Assembly: GCA_027604665.1 (NCBI GenBank)
Contig: JADGIZ010000353.1
Span: 1 to 15,229, forward strand
Source: Polyrhizophydium stewartii
Taxonomy: Eukaryota > Chytridiomycota > Chytridiomycetes > Rhizophydiales
Length of the DNA: 15,229 bases
Direction of reading: 5' to 3'
The notes under the pieces were generated by a model, which was given only the letters and a program-made list of their open reading frames with translations, was not told where the DNA came from and made no database searches. Of the stretch, positions 8,579 through 15,229 are shown piece by piece. The translations under genes were made by a program, and so were the position numbers. Each line of letters starts with the position of its first letter. Position 1 is the first letter of the stretch.

Positions 8579-11501
8579 ATGCTGGCTGGGCTGCTGGTCC
8601 TGGCGGCGGCGGCGGCGGCGGCTGCTGCGACGGCGGCCGGCCCGCCGCCATGCCCGACGGAGGCCTGGAATGCATGCGCGCCGGTGCCCTGCGCGGCGGA
8701 CACCTGCCCGGCCGGCCTCGTGGCGGCCTTTGGCCTGTGCGAGCCCGTGTCGCCCGCGGCTGCTCGCACGCCCCCCAGCGCTGCCAATGCCGTGGTCGAC
8801 AGGCCCGCGGCCAGCGAGCGGCCGGGCACCGCCGACGGCGCTGGCGCCGACGCAGGGCCCTCCGCGCACGGCACCCCTGCGCCCGACATGGGCCTCCTCG
8901 CTGCGGCCGAGGCGACCGCGGGCCTCCTTGCGCCGTCCGACCAGCCCCATCTCCCTGCAGAGGACAGCAGAAGCCCGCCCTCACCCCGCCAGAGCGATCC
9001 GGCCGGTGCCAGCCCGCAGCCCTCATCGCCCGTACACACCACCCATGAGCCGGTCTCATCCAACGTACCGCACCCGCCATCTGCCTCAACCTCGGCGCCA
9101 TCTCAGCCGTCGTCAGCAACATCGTCGATGTCCGAGGCTGCGTCGTCGTCGCCGTCGCCGTCGCCGTCGACTCCGGCGCCTCCGCCCGCCGCATCGCCCC
9201 AATCATCAAGCCGAGCATCCAGGCCCGGATCGTCAGCCGCATCCAAGCCATCCGCTGCGCCGGTCGCAACGGGCAAGAGTGACAAGGAGCGCTTCAACTA
9301 CGCCTCGTTTGACTGCGGTGCCCTGATACGGGCCGCCAACCGAGAGGCATCGTCGGCCACGGCCATCCTGTCGAACAGCAAGGACCAGTACATGCTCAAC
9401 AAATGCGCCTCGAAAAAGTTTGTCGAGATTGAGCTGTGCGACGATATCCTGGTTGACTCGCTGGTTCTGGCCAACCTCGAGTACTTCTCGTCCATGTTCA
9501 AGGACTTTCGCGTCTTTGTTGCGGACCGTTACCCGCCCAAGCGCGAGACAGGGTGGCGACTGGTCGGCCAGTTTACCGCCAAAAACGTCCGCGAGCGCCA
9601 GGTGGGTCATGCCGGCAGCAACGAGACTCTGGCTGGATGCATGTTGCTGATGCCATGCAACAGGCATTCAGCATCGAGAACCCCGTGCTGTGGGCTCGCT
9701 ACCTGCGCGTCGAGTTCTTGACGCACTACGGCCATGAATTCTACTGCCCTCTCACGATGCTCAAGGTCTTTGGCACGAGCATGATCGAGGACGTCAAGAC
9801 GGCTGAAGAGGACCTCGAGCTGGACACGCCGGTCCCACACCCGACAGACGGCGCCATTTCCGAGACTGATCGCACGGAAAGAAACAACGAAGCAGCTCGC
9901 GAAAAGTCTATGGACTCTCCCAAGCAGCCTTTCGAGTTTAACGCGCCGCCATCGTCCAAGTCGGACGCCCCGTCAAGCCCTTCGCCGGCATCCGTGACGT
10001 CTCCCGCAATGACGCCAACACCCGCGTCGGCGCGACAAACCCCGGGGCAGTCAGCGCCAGTGCATGACTCGCGGCCTCCGACCGCTGCTCCAGAGAGCGA
10101 CGCAAGCCCACCGTCTTCCTACACGGTCAATGGCCAGCCATCCCCTCAGCAAACTGCGAATGCAGACTCGCGCGCCGCACAGCCAACTCCAAGCGCGCAT
10201 AATCCAGCACCAGGTGTCCAGCACGGGGGATCACCGCCTCGAGAAAGAGATGCGCCAAGCCAGCCACCCGATCTGGGGCTTGATGGCTCTGGCGAGCCGC
10301 TGGACGCATCGCACAGCGGCGGCGAGATGGGCGAGCACGATAGTGCCGAACCGTCGAGTGGCCGCTCCTCCGCGCCAGCGACACCTGGACCCGGCGCCAC
10401 AAGCGGCAATGGTCATGCACAGCAGCCCTTGTCCGGTACGCGCGAAAGTATCTTCAAGAACATCGTCAAGCGCCTGCTTGTGCTTGAGCGAAACACCACG
10501 GCGCAGTCCAAGATCATCGATGACATTGCGAGGGCCACGGATAGCGCGCTGGCCGCCATCCAGTACGAGCAGCAGCGTCAGATCGACGCCAAACTTGCCA
10601 ACTGCCAAGCCGTGTTTGACAGGGAATTCGACTCGATGGTACGCAGCTTCGCAGCTTGCCTGGGTTATGTATCTCGCTTGCTGACGCCTACTGCTCAGAT
10701 GCTTGCACAGGCCGCGCGCTTGAGGCAGCTGCTTGACAGCATCGAGAGCAAGACCAAGTTGCTCGAAGAAAAAATTGCTGCTTCGGATGCACTGATTGGC
10801 GCGCTGGACGATCAGGTTGGTGCAGCAGGCGTGGGGCAGCGAGGTATTGCAGCCAGACGCAAAGAGACTGACGCATGGATCGGTACTTGGTGGCGCAGAT
10901 CAATTACCGCATTCTATCACAGGTACCTGTGATTCTCCTGGTGCTGGTGGGAAAGTACATTCTGCAGAGCATCCTGGCAGCCCTTTCTCATCTGCTTCGG
11001 CCGCGATCCAAGCGCAACGGATCGGGACAGTCGCGTGCTGGTGTCTCGGGGGACTCCGACAACATCGAAGCGCAACATGAGATTGGAGCCGCGGCTGATT
11101 TGGGCATGATTCTAGGCGCAGAGTCGACGGGCACGGTCGGCAGGCCTCCTTCTCCACTCAAGGCTGCAACATCCAGTCCTTCCAGCCAGCGTCCACGCAT
11201 CCATACAACCGAACGACCGTTCCGCAGAGACACCGCCTCGCCCTCCTCGCAGCCAACTGCGTGCCCTGACTTGGACCGCGCACATCCCGATGCCTTGCAG
11301 CCCATGCCCGATCTGCTCCTCGAGACCCGCGAGTCCACGCCACCGGGCGATGACGACATGTCGAGCGGATCCGCTGGGCAAGCACATCCCCCGAGCCATC
11401 CCATCACCGCGCAGTCTCCAAGCAAGTCCAAGCGGCGCAAGAAGAAGCACGGTGCATCCTCTGCGCCTTCTTTGCACGGCGGCGGCATTGCTGCCTTGTG
11501 A
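8579..11501 (+). CDS. SLP1: SLP1/SUCO family SUN-like ER membrane protein
   Basis: Exons 8579-9601, 9664-10638, 10699-10815 and 10899-11501 encode 905 residues. Yeast Slp1 forms an ER complex with Emp65 that protects soluble folding intermediates; animal SUCO/osteopotentia is the homologue. A signal peptide (MLAGLLVLAAAAAAAAATAA) starts the protein, then a Ser/Pro/Ala-rich lumenal segment to about residue 237. The SUN-like domain covers about 238-385: FNYASFDCGALIRAANREAS, 'ILSNSKDQYMLNKC', 'FVEIELCDDILVDSLVLAN', 'FVADRYP', and after the first intron AFSIENPVLWARYLRVEFL. A disordered linker runs to about 600, a coiled coil ('ESIFKNIVKRLLVLERN' onward) covers 602-705, and one membrane helix (about 714-737) precedes a tail of about 168 residues with a KSKRRKKKHG motif. 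The start gives the only good signal peptide. The 60-nt intron 10639-10698 is divisible by three and stop-free. Confidence 0.93.
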
Positions 11502-11647
11502 CACGCTTGTTAAACTTGAGGGATGTTTAATCAGCATTTTGTTCGCATGTTCGCCCATCATCTTCTTGTCCGCCATGGGTACACCCAATCGCCAGATACC
11601 GTCCAGATCAGCGAGACTTTTGGCGGTGGCCGGTCGTGCGTGAGCCA
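11502..11647. other. Convergent SLP1/HSBP1 intergenic region
   Basis: These 146 bp between facing stop codons presumably hold both 3' UTRs. The composition is more AT-rich than its surroundings, for example GTTAAACTTGAGG and GTTTAATCAGC. No canonical AATAAA, RNA gene or further ORF with family resemblance is visible. Confidence 0.45.
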
Positions 11648-12108
11648 TCAACTCTGGGAGGGACCGGAGCTCTGAGACCCCGCTCCGGATCGTGTCGACG
11701 GCCCGTCAGGCTTTTCCTGGACCATATCGCCGAGTGACTTTTCGAGGTCGTCGAGCCGCGAGCTCATGTCATCCACTGGTGCGCAATGAGTGCGGGCGTC
11801 AGCAAGCGTAGCTGTTTCGGTGTTGTATGTGCGCAGCGCAAGCACGCACTCCGAGTGATGATCTGCTTGGACATGTCCTCAAACTTTGTTTGCAGCTGAC
11901 GCAGCACATCCTCGACCTGGTCGCGGGTGATGCCGCCGTGTCAGAGGCACATGGCTCCTCCCGTCAGAGCAAGCCGAGGCAGGACAAGACCCACAAAGGC
12001 GGCAATGTCAGCCGGCGGCTGTGCGCCAGGGTCGGCGGCGTCGGAGGCAACCTGCTTTGCGGGGCTGCCGGACACGGCGCTGGCGTGGGTGCTGCCTGCT
12101 CCCTGCAT
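11648..12108 (-). CDS. HSBP1: HSBP1, heat shock factor-binding protein 1 family
   Basis: Exons 12108-11995, 11916-11850 and 11775-11648 encode 102 residues. HSBP1 is a small trimeric/hexameric coiled-coil protein first described as binding heat shock factor 1; it also assists WASH complex assembly. Across two introns the core reads DIAAFVEDVLRQLQTKFEDM then SKQIITRMDDMSSRLDDLEK, matching the human pattern '...VQTLLQQMQDKFQTM' and 'QIIGRIDDMSSRIDDLEK'. Both splice joins fall inside this conserved core and restore the heptads, so they are secure. Donors are GTGGGT and GTGCGT; both introns have CTGAC motifs before a CCAG acceptor. The 32-residue N-terminal extension and the Gly/Ser-rich tail are low complexity. 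Human HSBP1 is about 76 residues, so this copy is longer at both ends. The start codon is the only loose point. Confidence 0.92.
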
Positions 12109-12366
12109 GCTGCAGGCATGCGCATGGTTGTGAGGACGTGAGTGGGCATGCGGCAGGGGTGCGTGATGCAAATTAGCCCCCGCCCCGCCGCAAGGCAGGC
12201 CTCAGGAGGGTGGAGCGGGGCGGGCGGTGTGTCGTCGCGGCGCGCGGGTTCGGACTGACCGTCGCCAAAGCGTCGGAAGGAAAGCGCGGATTGGCCCCGT
12301 TTGGACCGCTCCGGCAAGCGATGCAGTGGTTTGGTCGTTTAGAGGGACGTTTATTGGACTAGGGCG
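12109..12366 (-). promoter_or_regulatory. HSBP1 promoter / RhoGAP 3' UTR region
   Basis: These 258 bp lie between the RhoGAP stop and the HSBP1 start, both minus strand. The part nearest HSBP1 is very GC-rich with GGGGCGGG (12218-12225). The half nearest the RhoGAP gene is less GC-rich and probably transcribed as its 3' UTR. I see no heat shock element (nGAAn arrays), RNA gene or convincing ORF. Confidence 0.4.
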
Positions 12367-15229
12367 TCACGGTTTGCCGCCGACAATCAGAATCCTCAAG
12401 AACGCTTGCTCGAACCTGCACGCAGCGAAGGTCAGAGGCGTGCCAAGACGGCTGCGAGAGAAATCGCACACACTTTGTGTTCTCGAAGATGGTTGCCGGG
12501 TTGTCGCTGGGACAGCGCAGGAAGTTTGGCGCAAAGACCATCGCAATGTTTGCGACGGTCATCTTGGTAACGGGCTGGTTCTGCGGCTCCGCCACAATCT
12601 TTGGTCAAGGCGCAGTCAGCACGAGGGGCTTCGAGTCATCTCAAGTGCCAGAACGTGCCTTGAGGAAATGGATCATGAACTGCACAACCTTGCGGTTCAC
12701 GTCTGCGCAATGCGCGTGGTTAGCGAGGCGGACCGCGAGTGGATTCAGCGCTGTGACGGCGCACCAGGCAGGCTCTCGACGATCTGGGTCGCAGATTGGT
12801 ACAACTCGTGCAACGAAGCGCGGCCGTCCTCTTGGCCGACCTGCACGCACTGGCCGTAATACTCGGCCGGAATCAGAGGATCCGCCAGTTCGCGGAGCCA
12901 GAGCTTGAGCAGCGAGCTCGGCACATTGGGATCTGCGCATTTCGGCACGCCATGAGCCGCCGCTGCTGCCACGAAAGCGCAGCACCACATCCCGCGGGGC
13001 CTCACCATTGATGCCGGTGTAGTCGTACTCGTCCTTGTCGATACGACAGCGCAAGTCTGGACGGCCCTGTGTCAGCGCCCGAAAAGCTGACCGGGCTGCC
13101 TCAAGCATCGAGACGAACCGGACACGGCTTCCGCATCGCCGGGAACGCGGAAGATGCCCTCGGTCTTGCATCCATTGAGGTTGAGGATGGCGTCCGATAG
13201 GAACAGCAGGATGCGCGGCAAGTCCATGTTCGGGATGGCTTTGCTTTGGCGGTCCATGATGCCGTCGAGCGTGTCGCCAAAAACAGAGCTCTTGAATGGC
13301 GCCTCCTGCAGGGATGGGCAAGAAGCAGGTGAGCTTCGTGATTCACATCAGACGGCTCATGCTGGCTCGGAACGCACCAAAACCTGGTTGATCTCGGCAA
13401 ACGTCATAGTGCGGCCGCGAGGGCCTGTCTTGCTTGTGCGCGCAAGGCTGCTGGCGGCGTGGCGAATGATCAAGTCGAGCTTGCTGCCGGGTCCGTCTTG
13501 GTCAAAGTGCTCCTGGATAAAGTTCTTGAGGTAGTTTTCAAAGTTCTTGGACGGCGGGAATGTGGAAGCAACAATATCTAAAAGCTGCCAGCCGCGGTAG
13601 ACACTCTCGCTGCAAACGAAGTCGCGCGTGTGTGTGCGACTGCGTCAGCTGTCCGACAAAATCCGAGCAGTCTCGCGCAAAGGGTGGTGACCCCTCTTAC
13701 TGGCTCGGATTCTTTGTGAGTTGCTGCAACGGTCCAGCCCCCCGATGGAAAGCATGTTAGTCAAGGAGGTGGAGCGCGTGACCAACAGATGGCTAAACTC
13801 GCACCTTGCAGATCTGCACAAAGATTTCGTCACGCAGTCCACCAACACGGACGCCTTTCTCAAGCAGCTCCTGGATATCCGGAAACACGCCCATGAAATC
13901 GTACTTTGGGTTCATGATCTTCTGGAGGATCTTGAAGCACTTGATGGCGTCCTTTTGCAGACTGGGACGCAGCTGCATCAGAGGCATCCTGAGGGCATCC
14001 TGCAGGGTGTGCCAGCATGAGCCAAAGATGCGGGACACAGAGATTCGCGCAAACTGGCTGCGGCGATCAGCGTACCTTTTGGTAAAGCAGCATCTTCTCG
14101 ACGGGCACCTTGCGGCGGAAAATGCCGCGGCGATGCTCGGAAAAGTATTTCTTGGCGAAGCCGTCAATCTTGAACTGGCTTATGTCCTGCAGCAAGTTCG
14201 GAGGCAGGGTGCGTAGCCTATGATGTTGCAACAGGGGGTGTTAGCCAACGGCCAACATCGGGGCAATTGCGCAAGCAAAGAGACGCACGACTGGAGAGCA
14301 GGAAGACTCATGGACTGGGTGCTTTGCATGTTGGCCTTGCTCAGAGGGTGCATGGCCTGGGCGGCCTCTGGGTTGCTGACCGGCCCCGAGATGCCGTTGG
14401 TGCGTGCACTCTGTGCTGCGGCGAGGTTGGGCACCGAGCGCACCAGGCCGGGGCTGGCCTCGCCCGACTGCAGCGGCTGCTGGCCGCTGGCCATGCTCTC
14501 GAAGCTGCCCTGCGCGGGCTGGCCAAAGACGGAGCGCGCGGGCGAATCCTTTGGCGGCGTGCCGACGTGCATGTCGCGCAGGCTGGACGACATGTCCTTT
14601 GGCGGGGTTCCCGCGACGGCATCCGAGAAGGGCGAGCCGGGGCCCTCCTTTGGCGGCGTTGCCATGCGCGCGTGGTTCATGCTCGACGTGGACGATCGCT
14701 GCTGTTGCTGGAGCTGCTGCTGGATCTGGGCCATGCTCGCCGTCGCAAACGACACCGACAGGCGCTTTCCGATGGCCGAGTTCTGTCCATGCGCCGAAAA
14801 GCGTGAGCCGCCAAGCAGCGGGGCGGCGCAGCGGCGGTGGGGCGGCGCATCGGTGGGGCGGCGCATCGGCACAGCGGCACAGCGGCACAGCGGCACAGCG
14901 GCACAGCGGCACAGCGGCGGCGCATCTGAGGGATGGAGGGGCAGCAAGCTCACCTGGATGGCAACGACCTGCAAGGCCACGAGCGCCGTGCCCCGTCAGC
15001 AAGCGCCGCAGAGCGCAGCCGTGATGGCGGCGGGCCGGGCGGCGAGGCTCACGGGAATCACCGTGCCGGTGGTCGGGCGGACCCACTCGGTCTGCTTGGT
15101 GCGGGTGTTGAAGTAGTATGGCTTGGCGGCGTGCGGGGTCAGCAGGCAGCAGTCGGCGGGCAGCGGGGGGCCACGAGTCTTACGAGCTTGTGGGACTCGT
15201 CAAAGAGCTCCCACCACTCTGTCCCCGAC
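12367..15229 (-). CDS. WW-MyTH4-RhoGAP protein (Vilse/ARHGAP39 type), 5' end off window
   Basis: Fourteen exons, 5' to 3': >15229-15184, 15121-15053, 14968-14954, 14782-14289, 14217-14076, 13999-13805, 13723-13701, 13609-13378, 13305-13119, 13056-13006, 12932-12765, 12702-12659, 12598-12474 and 12415-12367; 612 residues visible. It should stimulate GTP hydrolysis on a Rho/Rac GTPase. A WW domain comes first (EWWELFDESHKLPYYFNTRT, 'TEWVRP'), then VIPVVAIQNSAIGKRLS and a Gln/Ser-rich linker. MyTH4 follows: 'GIFRRKVPVEKMLLYQK', 'GLRDEIFVQICKQLTKNPS', 'YRGWQLLDIVASTFPPSK'. The RhoGAP domain has FGDTLDGIM, TEGIFRVPGD with the Arg finger, DPNVPSSLLKLWLRELADPL and 'TKMTVANIAMVFAPN', ending FLRILIVGGKP. 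The GAP sequence matches ARHGAP39/Vilse better than other RhoGAPs. Donors are mainly GTGCGN, GTGAGN or GTAAGA; one is GC. Exons of 15 and 23 nt are unusual. Confidence 0.9.
12599..12658 (-). other. GC-AG intron in the RhoGAP gene
   Basis: The RhoGAP helix reads VQFMIHFLK|IVAEPQNQPVTKM with no gap relative to the ARHGAP39 pattern 'FLQVFVQPANVAVTKM'. This requires the donor AAG|GCACGT. The nearest GT, four bases on, is in the wrong phase. The intron is 60 nt with a CTGAC motif and an AAAG acceptor. Confidence 0.75.
13701..13723 (-). other. 23-nt microexon in the MyTH4 region
   Basis: This exon encodes QLTKNPS plus two bases. It completes the MyTH4 signature 'QICKQLTKNPS' between exons ending FVQICK and starting ESVYRGWQL. 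It is flanked by TTGCAG and GTAAGA. Confidence 0.85.
14836..14915 (+). repeat. Nested tandem repeats inside a RhoGAP intron
   Basis: Two adjacent 16-bp copies (GGTGGGGCGGCGCATC, 14836-14851 and 14852-14867) are followed by six perfect 8-bp units of GGCACAGC (14868-14915). All lie inside the 171-nt intron 14783-14953, one of the longest in the gene. The array in part explains the long open frames seen here on both strands, which I do not consider coding. Confidence 0.9.
14954..14968 (-). other. 15-nt microexon after the WW domain
   Basis: This exon encodes VVAIQ in phase 0. It joins the WW exon ending GTVIP to the exon beginning NSAIGKRLS, giving 'VIPVVAIQNSAIGKRLS', a motif I recall following the WW domain in related fungal proteins. 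It has TTGCAG upstream and GTGAGC downstream. Confidence 0.7.

Noticed and set aside
8044..9063. 339-codon open frame on the minus strand across the SLP1 5' half and the first MNS1 exons
   Set aside because: It spans the MNS1 first exons in frame but continues upstream through SLP1 as low-complexity Ala/Arg sequence. The SLP1 strand has a signal peptide and SUN domain, so the upstream extension is a GC-driven shadow.
14868..14915. Possible CRISPR-like array
   Set aside because: Units are 8 bp and directly adjacent with no spacers, inside an intron of a eukaryotic gene. It is a simple tandem repeat.
14220..15116. 298-codon open frame on the plus strand opposite the RhoGAP gene
   Set aside because: It is antisense to the WW domain and linker, includes the tandem repeat, and resembles no family. 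Its openness follows from high GC and the repeat.

Overview
The window is nuclear DNA from a eukaryote with a compact, GC-rich, intron-dense genome. It carries nine protein genes and about 47 short introns, mostly 57-112 nt with a few up to about 230 nt. Introns mostly start GTGCGT, GTGAGC or GTACGC, often carry a CTGAC or CTAAC branch-like motif, and end in CAG or AAG. All gene models were spliced by eye, using reading-frame continuity and remembered family motifs; no search was run. Two genes, TTLL2 and MNS1, belong to families tied to motile cilia or flagella. They sit beside genes of general fungal or opisthokont type (SLP1/SUCO, NOPCHAP1, TFB5, COX18). My best guess is a zoosporic (flagellate) fungus such as a chytrid or blastoclad; another flagellated opisthokont is possible.

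Layout from left to right: the first exon of a p24-family cargo receptor (-, 1-220, running off the left edge); COX18, a mitochondrial inner-membrane insertase (+, 326-1916); TFB5/GTF2H5, the smallest TFIIH subunit (-, 1961-2440); a NOPCHAP1/DUF4598 snoRNP assembly chaperone (+, 2495-3302); TTLL2, a tubulin-ligase-like enzyme in 15 exons (+, 3412-5999); MNS1, an axonemal coiled-coil protein in 8 exons (-, 6209-8430); SLP1, an ER SUN-like membrane protein (+, 8579-11501); HSBP1, a small coiled-coil protein (-, 11648-12108); and a WW-MyTH4-RhoGAP protein of the Vilse/ARHGAP39 type (-, 12367 past the right edge).

Genes are packed tightly. Divergent pairs are separated by only 54 to 148 bp (p24/COX18, TFB5/NOPCHAP1, MNS1/SLP1) and convergent pairs by 44 to 209 bp. 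TTLL2 and MNS1 meet tail to tail and both act on axonemal microtubules. The other genes serve unrelated housekeeping functions, so this is not an operon-like system. I found no RNA genes, mobile elements or CRISPR. The most unusual features are at the gene-structure level: four introns best explained as GC-AG, two microexons (15 and 23 nt) in the RhoGAP gene, an 8-bp tandem repeat inside one of its introns, and three evenly spaced TPPK motifs in its linker.
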